From: Winogradskyella luteola
Lineage (GTDB): Bacteria > Bacteroidota > Bacteroidia > Flavobacteriales > Flavobacteriaceae
Direction: 5' to 3'
Assembly (NCBI RefSeq): GCF_019203985.1
Contig: NZ_JAGSPD010000008.1
Span: forward strand, 1 to 64,000
Length of the DNA stretch: 64,000 nt
Below are positions 8,512 to 16,778 of the stretch, piece after piece. Within the stretch, counting starts at the first letter, position 1; the number at the start of each line of letters is the position of its first letter. Position numbers and translations under genes: made by a program. The notes beneath the pieces are model-generated. The model had not been told where the DNA came from and ran no database searches. It saw nothing but the letters and a program-made list of their open reading frames with translations.

Positions 8512-9954
8512 ATGAAAACATTAAAAAACAACAAACTAATACTATTTTTCTTAGGATTAGTAGTATTCAACAGCTGTGTAGAAGATGATGATTTTAACGT
8601 GCCTAATACTAATATTGAAGAGCCGGTTTTAGATGGACCAGTTATAGAAATTAGTGATGTTCTTGGCAGATTAGTACAACAGCAAGTTAGCGAAAATGAC
8701 AATTTTGGTGCAAATCCAAACAACGGTTTAAACTACGATTCCGAAGTTACCTTTCAATATGATGATGAGACTATACAGTACATGGAAGGTTATTTAATAT
8801 CTTCGGATGAGGCTGGTAACTTCTTTGAAGAACTAATCTTGCAAGACGAGCCTGAAAACCCAACTGTTGGAATAAAAGTCCCAATAGATGTAAATCCACT
8901 TTTTACTAAGTATGATATTGGTCGTAAAGTATACATAAGGGTGACCAACCTTCATGTAGGTATTTCTAACGGTGTTTTAGCTATTGGCTTTAAAGATGGT
9001 GATTTTATTAGTAAGATACCGTTTCCACTAGAACAGGAAATTATAAAGCGTTCAGCAGAAAAGGCAGATTTAATACCCTTACCTTTAACTCTTGAGGAAT
9101 TTGATGATTCTAAAACCAATTTATTTATTAATATACCTGATGTACAATTTAACAGGTCAGAAGCTGTAGAGCAAGAATTAAGCTTTGCCTCTGAAAATTT
9201 TGATTCATTTGATGGTGAGCGTACTTTAGAAAGTTGTAATTCTTCTCTATCGAGAATTTTTAGCACAAGTACATTTGCAGACTTTAGTGGTTTAAATTTG
9301 CCAACAGGTAGTGGTAGTATTAATGCCATTTTGAGTAAGAATTTTTTCGGTGACGAATTTAATGTTGTCATAAATACACCAGAAGACATAAGCTTAGACA
9401 GTATAGAACGTTGCGACCCATTTAATATTGATGATTTTGATGTTGTATACGAAGAAGACTTTACTGATGGGCTTACAGGTTGGAATGTTATAAATACAGT
9501 TGGCACAGAATCATGGGAAGCTGCAGATTTTGGCGGGGCTTTTTATGCACGTGCATCAGCGTTTCAAGGTTCTGGTAACCCTGCTGCCAATATGGTGAGT
9601 TGGTTAATCTCACCATCTTTCGATTTTGATGCTCAAACCGATGAGCAATTGGTTTTAGAAATCGCTGATGCTTTTAGTGATGCAGGAGAAGAACCTTTAT
9701 CAGTATTCTACTCTACTGATTATATTTCTGGAAATAACCCTTCAACTGCTACTTGGATTGAGATTGGAGCAGACGAAATCGCTGCTCTTCCAATTAATAC
9801 TGGATTCTTTGATAACGAGTATGATCAAACAGGTTTAATCGACCTTTCTAGTGTTGTAGGAGATGGTGTAATTGCTTTTGTTTATGATAGTGATAATGGA
9901 GCAATATCTTCAACTAGAGATATTAGCAATGTTAAAATATTGACACCTCAATAA
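8512..9954 (+). CDS. DUF5689 lipoprotein with C-terminal jelly-roll (choice-of-anchor-like) domain
   Basis: I choose the ATG at 8512 because it starts a clean lipoprotein signal (MKTLKNN, hydrophobic stretch, then NSC); an ATG at 8485 would add nine charged residues. A DUF5689 domain follows (about residues 40-290), with the pattern GYLISSDEAGNFFEELILQD, then VYIRVTNLHVG and GVLAIGF. This looks like an OB-fold, as in nucleic-acid-binding domains of bacterial nucleases. The last about 150 residues form a jelly-roll-like domain (EDFTDGLTGWNVINTVG, SWLISPSFDFD). It is likely a surface lipoprotein partner of the TonB receptor just upstream. A strong terminator follows. Function is inferred only. 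Confidence 0.82.
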   Translation: MKTLKNNKLILFFLGLVVFNSCVEDDDFNVPNTNIEEPVLDGPVIEISDVLGRLVQQQVSENDNFGANPNNGLNYDSEVTFQYDDETIQYMEGYLISSDEAGNFFEELILQDEPENPTVGIKVPIDVNPLFTKYDIGRKVYIRVTNLHVGISNGVLAIGFKDGDFISKIPFPLEQEIIKRSAEKADLIPLPLTLEEFDDSKTNLFINIPDVQFNRSEAVEQELSFASENFDSFDGERTLESCNSSLSRIFSTSTFADFSGLNLPTGSGSINAILSKNFFGDEFNVVINTPEDISLDSIERCDPFNIDDFDVVYEEDFTDGLTGWNVINTVGTESWEAADFGGAFYARASAFQGSGNPAANMVSWLISPSFDFDAQTDEQLVLEIADAFSDAGEEPLSVFYSTDYISGNNPSTATWIEIGADEIAALPINTGFFDNEYDQTGLIDLSSVVGDGVIAFVYDSDNGAISSTRDISNVKILTPQ

Positions 9955-9979
9955 AATGTAAATTTTGTATTAATCTAAG

Positions 9980-10007
9980 AAAAACCAACTCAAAAGAGTT
10001 GGTTTTT
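9980..10007 (+). terminator. Intrinsic terminator of the TonB receptor/DUF5689 operon
   Basis: Twelve-base-pair stem AAAAACCAACTC / GAGTTGGTTTTT with an AAAA loop and a T-run, 25 bases after the DUF5689 stop codon. Confidence 0.85.
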
Positions 10008-10060
10008 TTATTCAATAATTGAAAAGCTTTATATTGTAACAGTTGATGAAATAGTATTTA

Positions 10061-10423
10061 ATGTTAGACACTTTCTATATCACCATATTTAATCACTACA
10101 AAAAGAGGTTAAAAAAGCGTAGTCTTGTTTTGGCAATGTTCTATATTAATTTTTTAGAACTTGCCATTATCCTTGCACTAGGTGCTTTCTTTTTGGCATT
10201 TGCCAACCAAATGAATCTTATAACAATGTCCACGACCAAATTTTGGGTGCTTTTTAGTGTTATAGCAGTATTTACAATCTTTAAAAACTGGATGCGTTAC
10301 AATGGTAAAAAACGTAATGTCCTAAACGCTAAATTAAAAGCTAAGCCAACCTCTATATACCTTTTATGGTTTTTACCTTTTGGATGTGTGGTTATTGCTT
10401 GTATCTTATTGCAAGTCCATTAA
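10061..10423 (+). CDS. Small three-helix membrane protein, function unknown
   Basis: A 120-aa protein with a basic N-terminal segment (HYKKRLKKRS), then membrane helices at about 24-45, 60-75 and 98-117, and a strongly basic middle loop (NGKKRNVLNAKLKAK). I do not recognise a family. It stands alone between the DUF5689 terminator and the convergent HMA lipoprotein. Codon use looks like that of its neighbours, and the start ATG follows an AT-rich stretch without a clear promoter element. It is probably a genuine conserved flavobacterial membrane protein. Confidence 0.65.
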   Translation: MLDTFYITIFNHYKKRLKKRSLVLAMFYINFLELAIILALGAFFLAFANQMNLITMSTTKFWVLFSVIAVFTIFKNWMRYNGKKRNVLNAKLKAKPTSIYLLWFLPFGCVVIACILLQVH

Positions 10424-10446
10424 TCAATTCAATTGTTTAAATTAAA

Positions 10447-10472
10447 AACGCTATTCTTTAGAGAATAGCGTT
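10447..10472. terminator. Terminator hairpin between convergent genes
   Basis: Eleven-base-pair stem AACGCTATTCT / AGAATAGCGTT with a 4-base loop. The T-run lies on the minus-strand side, so it best serves the HMA lipoprotein gene at 10560. Confidence 0.7.
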
Positions 10473-10559
10473 AATCTATATTGTATAAAAAGGCTTTTTA
10501 CATTCCTTAGAGCAAACTTTTTTCTGTGCTTCAGATTTATTTGAAAAACATAATTTATC

Positions 10560-10979
10560 TCAATCTGTTTTAGAAGCTTTCTTTATTTTGCCCCCAAACT
10601 CATCAACAATTTTAATATCTTTTACTTTGTAAATCTCAGCGACATCAGTGACGGCCTCTTCTAAAGATTTTGGGGTAACTTTAGCCTCGTCGTACTCGAC
10701 CATGGCCAGTCGCTTATCAAAATCCACTTTAGCCGTTTTTACACCTTCCATCTTAGCCATTTTCTTTTCAATGGTTTTTGCACAGCCCATTGCACAAGTC
10801 ATACCATCAATACTAAATTCTACTTTAGCATAAGTGGCGTTTGGGTCTAAAGCTTGAGAAACATCTTTCTTAGTAACTTCAGTATCTACAGTTTTAACTT
10901 CTGGATTCACTTCATTTTTACATGAAGTAAAGGCTAAAGCCATAATCGCAACGATGCATAAATCTTTAAATGTGTACAT
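10560..10979 (-). CDS. Heavy-metal-associated (HMA) domain lipoprotein
   Basis: A lipobox (LAFTSCKN, Cys near residue 20) predicts a periplasmic or outer-membrane lipoprotein. After a short linker comes one HMA ferredoxin-like domain (about residues 50-115), beginning VEFSIDGMTCAMGCAKTIE. The metal motif is GMTC-AMG-C, a CxxxC, one residue longer than the canonical CxxC of Atx1/CopZ-type copper carriers. The Lys-rich tail is short. Likely role: periplasmic binding of a soft metal such as copper or mercury. The gene stands alone, is divergent from the EamA transporter gene and has its own terminator. Confidence 0.85.
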   Translation of the reverse strand: MYTFKDLCIVAIMALAFTSCKNEVNPEVKTVDTEVTKKDVSQALDPNATYAKVEFSIDGMTCAMGCAKTIEKKMAKMEGVKTAKVDFDKRLAMVEYDEAKVTPKSLEEAVTDVAEIYKVKDIKIVDEFGGKIKKASKTD

Positions 10980-11070
10980 GGATTTATTTAATTTTGGATA
11001 AATCTAATAAATATTGGTGTTTCTTGTATAAGAATTAACGATTTTTGTGATTCTTTTACATAGCATTTGT

Positions 11071-11949
11071 ATGAAAAACCCTAATATAAAGTGGATTTAC
11101 CTTTTAATACTATCCGTAATCTGGGGAAGTTCTTTTATCTTAATCAAAAAATCACTTCTAGGTCTTACACCTTATCAACTTGGTGCGTTAAGGACTATAA
11201 TCACGGGAATTATTCTTCTAGCTTTTGGTTATTCTAAATTAAAAGATATTCCTAAGTCTAAATGGAAATGGTTGTTAATCTCTGGACTTTTAGGATCGTT
11301 TTTCCCTGCGTTCTTTTTTGCCATTGCTGAAACTGAAATCGATAGTGCTGTAGCTTCCATACTAAATTCTTTGGTACCTTTAAATACTATCTTGTTGGGT
11401 TTTGCAGTATTCAAAATCGCTTCAACTAAACGACAAGTTTTAGGTGTTATAGTTGGGTTTGTAGGTACGGCAATTTTAATCTTAAAAGGCTCTGAACTAA
11501 ACCCAAACCAAAATTATTTATATGCTGGTTTCGTCATTGCTTCTACCTTAATGTATGCTGCTAATGTTAATATTATAAAGCGCTATTTGCAATTTGTAAA
11601 TCCATTGGCCATAGCTGCTGGTAATTATGTATTTATTGTTATTCCTGCATTGGTTATTCTTTTTTTTACGGATTTTTTCACAGCAGAACGTTTCAATAAT
11701 CCAGATTTACCTAATGCCATATTGTATGTAATTATACTTTCAGTGTTTGGTACAGCTTTGGCAAAAGTACTTTTTAATACTTTGGTACAAGTTTCTACTC
11801 CGGTATTTGCATCTTCAGTTACTTATATAATGCCAATTGTAGCTTTAATTTGGGGAGTTTTGGATGGGGAATCGTTTTCAATGCTTCAAGGGTTAGCAGC
11901 ACTACTTATTTTAGTTGGTGTCTATCTATCCCACAAGCGTAGAGCATAA
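11071..11949 (+). CDS. EamA family (DMT superfamily) transporter
   Basis: An inner-membrane drug/metabolite transporter of 292 aa with about ten hydrophobic helices in two repeated EamA halves. Hallmarks are WGSSFILIKK in the first helix and VSTPVFASSVTYIMPIVAL in the second half, which is the repeat-type motif near the last helices. I start at ATG 11071 (MKNPNIKWIYLL). The longer frame from GTG 11047 would add only an unconvincing MILLHSIC tail. Substrate unknown; relatives export amino acids or metabolites. It ends in a strong bidirectional terminator. Confidence 0.88.
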   Translation: MKNPNIKWIYLLILSVIWGSSFILIKKSLLGLTPYQLGALRTIITGIILLAFGYSKLKDIPKSKWKWLLISGLLGSFFPAFFFAIAETEIDSAVASILNSLVPLNTILLGFAVFKIASTKRQVLGVIVGFVGTAILILKGSELNPNQNYLYAGFVIASTLMYAANVNIIKRYLQFVNPLAIAAGNYVFIVIPALVILFFTDFFTAERFNNPDLPNAILYVIILSVFGTALAKVLFNTLVQVSTPVFASSVTYIMPIVALIWGVLDGESFSMLQGLAALLILVGVYLSHKRRA

Positions 11950-11950
11950 A

Positions 11951-11978
11951 AAAAACCGAAGCTTTTGCTTCGGTTTTT
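11951..11978. terminator. Bidirectional intrinsic terminator
   Basis: Twelve-base-pair stem AAAAACCGAAGC / GCTTCGGTTTTT with a TTTT loop, between the convergent EamA and M16 peptidase genes. A- and T-runs flank both sides. Confidence 0.87.
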
Positions 11979-11999
11979 CATAATAATTAAAATAGATTT

Positions 12000-14090
12000 T
12001 TAATTAAAATCTTCTGCTGTTACGCCTTCGTTTACTTTTACATCCTTAGTCTCAAAAGTAAATGCTTGAGGGCCAGTAGTAACTTTCATTGTATAAGGCA
12101 TCATAACTCCGTTTACATCCTTGTAGTTAGAAAAGTCTGTTACGGTAGTCACTGATTGCCCTTGTCCTTCGTTGGTTTCCTCGGTTCTTACCAAATACCC
12201 TGTATCCACGTCATAATATCTAAAAGATGACTTACCGTCTTCAGTTACCGTAATTTTGTAAACATCTGTTCCATCAATCGTTGTTTTGCTATCCAGTTCA
12301 ATAGTCGAAGGCTCAAGGTATAGTTCTTCAAATAATCCTTTATTGGCTTTTCTTGAAGACAATTCTTTTTCCTCCATAGGAATTTTTCTTCCCTGTTGTT
12401 CCATATATCCATTTTCACCATCAAAGTTTTGCTTCATCAAGGTTCCCATACCTTCAGCAACCACCTCCATGTGGAATTTGTTTGGTGCCATCTGCTTTAT
12501 GGTAGCTTTAGGCTTAAACGGGGCTCCTGGGATTGTCATTTCTGAAACGATTAAAGTAGAGTTGACTTTTCTCAAACTATCTTCACCTCCAACTGCTTTT
12601 ACGTAATTCTTAATTACAGTTTCTGCGGTTAAACCTTCAGGTAATGGCTTAGAAAAAACAGGCTTCTCTGTCTTAGTAGCATATTTATCATAGTACATAA
12701 TAGGAATTCCTGTTTTTTCAAGATTCTCTAGTACTTCACTTCCTTTACCAACAACAACAATACGTGCATTTTCTGGTTTAAAGTGTTTGTTAGCCACTCG
12801 CATAACATCATCTTTAGAAACTGCATTGATTTTCTTTAGATAAGTAGAATAAAAATCTTCCGGAAGATCATTTAACTTAATGTTTAAGGCATAGTTTGCA
12901 ATAGTCTGCGGACGCTCTAAAGCCAAAACAAAATCACCAACATACTTTGCCTTTGCATTGGCTAAATCTTTAGAATCTACAGGTTCAGTTTTAATTCTAT
13001 TGATTTCCTTAAGCGTTTCTACAACTGCACTATCTGTAACCATGTTTCTTACTGCTGCTCCTGCTGTAAAACGAGATGCATTCCATCTGCTTGTACTAAT
13101 ATTTGAACGTGCTCCATAAGTATAGCCATGTTCTTCTCTAAGATTCATGTTTAAATAACTACCAAAACCACCTCCTAAGATTTTATTGGCAATCAATACA
13201 GCGTGATAATCATCATCATTCATTTTAAAATCGACATTGTTAGTCAATGAGATATTAGATTGTACTGCATTTGGCATATCCACAAAATTAATTTGTGTGT
13301 ATTGTGCATTAGGATTTGGCTCTGGAATTGTAATGTCCACACCAGCTGATTTTTCCCATTTACCGAAATGATCTTTAATCTGTCGTTTAACTTCACTCAT
13401 GTCCACATCACCAACAACTACTAAATATGCATTGTTTGGATTAAAGTATTTTTCGTAAAACGCCAATACATCACCAAACTCAATATTGTTTACAGTTTCT
13501 TCAGTAACAAATTCGCCTCTTGGATGATTTTTTCCATAAGATAAAGCTCCACCAACTCTGCCGGCAACAGCATCAACGCTTTTTTCTTGAGATTTTAAGT
13601 TTTCAATAAGTTTCTCTTTTTCCTTTTCAAACTCTTCCTTAGTTAATAACGGATTGATGGCGGCATCTGCCATTAACTCAATTATTCTATTTGAATATTT
13701 AGACAAAGAACTTGCAAAAGCACTTTGTGGCCCAAAACTTAATCGTGCTCCTAAAAAGTCAATTTCGTCATTGAACTCATCTTTAGGAATGTTTGTAGTT
13801 CCGTTACCTAGCATAGCACCAAGTATGCTAGATATACCAGCTTTTTTGCCTTCTGTGATGGGCTTGTTGTCAATTCTAAGTGAGTAAGAAACTCTAGGCA
13901 ATTTGTGGTTTTCTACCACTAGCACTTCTATACCGTTATTTAGCTTAAACTCACCTGGCTTCTCTAATGTAATTTTAGGAGCTGGGCCTGGCTCAGGCAT
14001 TTTAGATCTATCTATTTGTGCATTTACACCCATTGCCATTAAAAACAATACAATAAATGCTGATATTTTAGTTTTCATATTACTATTCAT
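12000..14090 (-). CDS. M16 family peptidase-like subunit, non-catalytic, with extra C-terminal domain
   Basis: A signal peptide (KISAFIVLFLMAMGVNAQ) is followed by two M16 (insulinase/processing-peptidase) halves to about residue 490. Where an active M16 enzyme has HxxEH, this one reads GISSILGAML, so zinc binding is lost. Substrate-binding features of the partner subunit remain (GGGFGSYLNMNLREEHGYTYG). Residues about 500-697 are an added domain resembling LolA/outer-membrane-lipoprotein-sorting folds (FDGENGYMEQQGRK, YYDVDTGYLVRTEE). I choose ATG 14090, just after the stop of the upstream catalytic M16 gene; ATG 14078 is also possible. It likely works with that subunit in the periplasm to degrade peptides. 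Confidence 0.88.
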   Translation of the reverse strand: MNSNMKTKISAFIVLFLMAMGVNAQIDRSKMPEPGPAPKITLEKPGEFKLNNGIEVLVVENHKLPRVSYSLRIDNKPITEGKKAGISSILGAMLGNGTTNIPKDEFNDEIDFLGARLSFGPQSAFASSLSKYSNRIIELMADAAINPLLTKEEFEKEKEKLIENLKSQEKSVDAVAGRVGGALSYGKNHPRGEFVTEETVNNIEFGDVLAFYEKYFNPNNAYLVVVGDVDMSEVKRQIKDHFGKWEKSAGVDITIPEPNPNAQYTQINFVDMPNAVQSNISLTNNVDFKMNDDDYHAVLIANKILGGGFGSYLNMNLREEHGYTYGARSNISTSRWNASRFTAGAAVRNMVTDSAVVETLKEINRIKTEPVDSKDLANAKAKYVGDFVLALERPQTIANYALNIKLNDLPEDFYSTYLKKINAVSKDDVMRVANKHFKPENARIVVVGKGSEVLENLEKTGIPIMYYDKYATKTEKPVFSKPLPEGLTAETVIKNYVKAVGGEDSLRKVNSTLIVSEMTIPGAPFKPKATIKQMAPNKFHMEVVAEGMGTLMKQNFDGENGYMEQQGRKIPMEEKELSSRKANKGLFEELYLEPSTIELDSKTTIDGTDVYKITVTEDGKSSFRYYDVDTGYLVRTEETNEGQGQSVTTVTDFSNYKDVNGVMMPYTMKVTTGPQAFTFETKDVKVNEGVTAEDFN

Positions 14091-14097
14091 TTTTATT

Positions 14098-15417
14098 TTA
14101 TTGATCATCTTTTTTTGGTAAATACTCAAGAATTAAACGCTGATTAGGATTTAAATACTTTTTAGCAACATCTCTCATTTCCTCTCTTGTAATAGAGCGG
14201 TAGATGTCAATTTCGTTATTAATCAAATTAATATCGTCATATAACATATAATAACGCGCTAATGAGTTTGCTATACCAGAAACACTAGAGTTTGAGTTTA
14301 CAAACTGATTTTCAAATTGATTTTGAAGTTTTTGATAATCGCGCTCAGAAATCAATTCAGTTTGTATTTTTGCTACTTCCTCGTCCATTTCTGTAATCAG
14401 TGTATCTAAAGATACATCACCTAATGGTAAAGCAAACAAGGCATACATTCCGTAGTCTTCTTGGCTAAGGTTTACTGCGGCAACTTGTAGTGCTTGCTTC
14501 TGTTCGTCTACCATTTTTTTGTAAAGTACAGAACTTTTACCACCACTTAAGTATTGTGAGATCATATCTAAAACATAAGCATCTCTATCTTTAAAAGAAG
14601 GTGTTCTGTATGCTGCAATTACAGCAGGAATTTGAATGTTAGGGTCATAAGCCTTATCTCTCATCGACTCAGTAATTGGTTCTTCTCTAGGAAGATCTCT
14701 AGTTACTTCAGCTCCTCTAGGAATTGGGCCAAAATAATCTTGAATCATTTTTTTGACCTCAGCTTTATCAATATCACCGGCAACAACTAATACAGCGTTA
14801 TTTGGGACATAGTATTTTTTATTGAAAGCTTGGAACTCTTCTAAAGTTGCAGCATCTAAGTGCTCCATTTCCCCAATCGTAGTCCCTTTGTATGGATGAA
14901 CTTTAAACATACGCTTCTTAACTTCAGCTAGAATGTTTCCATAAGGCTGGTTATCTACACGCAATCTTTTCTCTTCTTTTACAACCTCGTTTTGTGTATC
15001 TACACCTATTTGGTTTATAACAGGATGCAATAAACGTTCCGACTCCATCCAAAGACCAAGTTCTACACTGTTAGAAGGAAATACTTCGTAGTAGTAAGTT
15101 CTATCATCAGTGGTGTTTGCATTATTGCTTCCTCCATTAGAGGTTACAATATTGAACCACTCCCCACGTGGGATATTTTTTGTTCCTTCAAATAATAAGT
15201 GTTCAAAAAAGTGAGCAAAACCTGTACGTTCTGGATCTTCGTCTTTAGCACCGACATGGTACATTACTGAAACTGTTACCACAGGAGCAGAATTATCTTG
15301 ATGCAAAATAACATGCATCCCATTATCTAAATCGTACTCCTCAAATTCTACTTGTTGCGCATTGGTATGAAACCCAATAAGCAACAAAAGCGCTAGAGTA
15401 AATAAGCTTTTTTTCAT
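14098..15417 (-). CDS. M16 family zinc peptidase, catalytic subunit
   Basis: A secreted pitrilysin-type metallopeptidase. The signal peptide KSLFTLALLLLIGFHTNAQ is followed by the inverted zinc motif in AHFFEHLLFEGT (HxxEH), with the downstream glutamate in NEVVKEEKR. The second M16 domain includes GGKSSVLYKKMVDEQK. At 439 aa it is half the size of the one-chain enzymes, so it probably pairs with the inactive subunit whose gene begins 8 bases after its stop. Alternating active and inactive M16 genes are a known bacterial arrangement. The promoter is at 15493-15500. Confidence 0.92.
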   Translation of the reverse strand: MKKSLFTLALLLLIGFHTNAQQVEFEEYDLDNGMHVILHQDNSAPVVTVSVMYHVGAKDEDPERTGFAHFFEHLLFEGTKNIPRGEWFNIVTSNGGSNNANTTDDRTYYYEVFPSNSVELGLWMESERLLHPVINQIGVDTQNEVVKEEKRLRVDNQPYGNILAEVKKRMFKVHPYKGTTIGEMEHLDAATLEEFQAFNKKYYVPNNAVLVVAGDIDKAEVKKMIQDYFGPIPRGAEVTRDLPREEPITESMRDKAYDPNIQIPAVIAAYRTPSFKDRDAYVLDMISQYLSGGKSSVLYKKMVDEQKQALQVAAVNLSQEDYGMYALFALPLGDVSLDTLITEMDEEVAKIQTELISERDYQKLQNQFENQFVNSNSSVSGIANSLARYYMLYDDINLINNEIDIYRSITREEMRDVAKKYLNPNQRLILEYLPKKDDQ

Positions 15418-15492
15418 TATTAATAGTGTTTAAGTTTTAAAATTGTTTTAGTGTTTGTCTAATTCTAATGTAGATTGTTACACAAAGCCTTG

Positions 15493-15500
15493 CAAAAATA
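15493..15500 (-). promoter_or_regulatory. -7 promoter element (TATTTTTG) of the M16 peptidase operon
   Basis: Exact TAnnTTTG match on the minus strand, 75 bases before the ATG at 15417, inside the 300-bp gap shared with rplU. Confidence 0.6.
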
Positions 15501-15649
15501 AGGAATCATTCGTCTTTTTTAACATAATTAAATGTGAAAACTCTATTAAAAGTTGCTCAATATTAAATACCTACCATCTGATACTTTTAAGATTTGATTA
15601 TAAACCACCCGAAAAGCCTTAAAACGTTTGTAGATTAAGATTTTAGGAG

Positions 15650-15657
15650 TATATTTG
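15650..15657 (+). promoter_or_regulatory. -7 promoter element (TATATTTG) of rplU-rpmA
   Basis: Exact TAnnTTTG match 61 bases before the rplU ATG. The 300-bp intergenic region holds this, the divergent M16 promoter and the leader hairpin; nothing else was recognised in it. Confidence 0.7.
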
Positions 15658-15661
15658 CATC

Positions 15662-15679
15662 CGCTTTCTGAGAAAAGCG
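15662..15679 (+). promoter_or_regulatory. Hairpin at the 5' end of the rplU-rpmA leader
   Basis: CGCTTTC and GAAAAGCG pair around a TGA loop with one bulged A. The hairpin begins about 5 bases after the -7 element, so at the very 5' end of the transcript. Ribosomal-protein operons often carry leader structures bound by their own product, so an L21-leader role is plausible but unproven. Confidence 0.4.
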
Positions 15680-15718
15680 CATTTTGATTTATAAACAAAT
15701 TAATAAAAACGTTACGCT

Positions 15719-16420
15719 ATGTACGCAATTGTAGAGATAGCAGGGCATCAATTTAAAGTTGAAAAAGACCAAAAAGTTTTTGTTAACCGTTTAGCTACTG
15801 AAGAAGGTAAGAAAGTTTCTTTCGACAACGTTCTTTTAATAGGAAATGGTAACGATGTAACTTTAGGCGCCCCAGCTATAGACGGAGCACAAGTAAGTGC
15901 TAAAGTCTTAAAGCACCTCAAAGGTGATAAGGTGATAGTTTTCAAAAAGAAAAGACGTAAGGGTTACCGTGTTAAAAATGGTCACAGACAAGCCTTAACA
16001 GAAATTGTTATTGAAGGCATTACTGCTTCTGGAGCTAAAAAAGCTGCACCGAAGAAAGAAACTAAAGCATCGACAAGCTCAGCTGCCAAAGCTGAACCTA
16101 AAGCTGCTGCACCAAAAGCAGAAGTAAAGAAGGAAGTACCAAAAGCTAAACCAGCTGCAAAAAAAGCAGCAGGTAAAGCAGATGATTTAAAGAAAATTGA
16201 AGGCATTGGACCAAAAATAGCCTCTACTTTAGTAGAAGCTGGTATTGCTACCTTTGCTGATTTGGCTAAAGCTAAGCCAGAAGCAATTTCTGAAATTATC
16301 GCTAACGTTCGTGGTAACCATGTTACTGATACTTGGCCAGCTCAAGCTAAATTAGCTGCTGATGGTAAGTGGGACGAGCTTAAAAAATGGCAAGACGAAT
16401 TAGATGGTGGTAAAGCTTAA
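15719..16420 (+). CDS. rplU: 50S ribosomal protein L21 with C-terminal helix-hairpin-helix extension
   Basis: Residues 1 to about 103 are a complete L21 (start MYAIVEIAGHQFKVE, end GYRVKNGHRQALTEIVIEGI), which binds 23S rRNA in the large subunit. The family usually ends here. This protein continues with a Lys/Ala-rich linker (about 104-155) and a compact helical domain (about 156-233) containing LKKIEGIGPKIASTLVEAGI, a classic helix-hairpin-helix nucleic-acid-binding pattern. The total of 233 aa is more than twice the norm. Long L21 forms occur in Flavobacteriia. rpmA follows 41 bases later in the standard L21-L27 order. Confidence 0.96.
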   Translation: MYAIVEIAGHQFKVEKDQKVFVNRLATEEGKKVSFDNVLLIGNGNDVTLGAPAIDGAQVSAKVLKHLKGDKVIVFKKKRRKGYRVKNGHRQALTEIVIEGITASGAKKAAPKKETKASTSSAAKAEPKAAAPKAEVKKEVPKAKPAAKKAAGKADDLKKIEGIGPKIASTLVEAGIATFADLAKAKPEAISEIIANVRGNHVTDTWPAQAKLAADGKWDELKKWQDELDGGKA

Positions 16421-16461
16421 TCGCTAACCACTTAAGTATAATAATATAAAACCTTAAGACA

Positions 16462-16722
16462 ATGGCTCATAAAAAAGGAGTTGGTAGTTCTAAAAACGGT
16501 AGAGAATCAGAATCGAAACGCTTAGGTGTTAAGATTTTTGGTGGACAAGCTGCTGTTGCTGGAAACATTATCATAAGACAACGTGGTAATACGCATCACC
16601 CAGGTGAGAATGTATACCAAGGAAAAGACCATACTTTACATGCAAAAGTTGATGGTTTAGTAAAATTTACCAAGAAGAAAGACAATAAGTCTTACGTTTC
16701 TATTGAGCCTTTTGAGGCTTAA
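16462..16722 (+). CDS. rpmA: 50S ribosomal protein L27
   Basis: An 86-aa standard L27. The basic N-terminus [21 protein letters not shown] reaches the peptidyl-transferase centre; [14 protein letters not shown] sequence ([15 protein letters not shown]) and the [10 protein letters not shown] core follow. There is no extra N-terminal peptide before the AHKKG as seen in Firmicutes, so no processing is expected. It is cotranscribed with rplU and followed by an intrinsic terminator. Confidence 0.97.
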   Translation: MAHKKGVGSSKNGRESESKRLGVKIFGGQAAVAGNIIIRQRGNTHHPGENVYQGKDHTLHAKVDGLVKFTKKKDNKSYVSIEPFEA

Positions 16723-16745
16723 GGAATTTTACTTCTTAAAAAATT

Positions 16746-16778
16746 AAACCCTTTTCTGCAAATAGAGAAGGGTTTTTT
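16746..16778 (+). terminator. Intrinsic terminator of rplU-rpmA
   Basis: The stem AAACCCTTTTCT / AGAGAAGGGTTT (one wobble pair) with a 6-base loop and a T-run lies 23 bases after the rpmA stop. Confidence 0.8.

Noticed and set aside
8952-9506. 184-codon open frame on the minus strand
   Set aside because: It lies fully inside the DUF5689 gene in antisense, has Ser/Leu-rich composition typical of shadows, and lacks a signal, domain or promoter.
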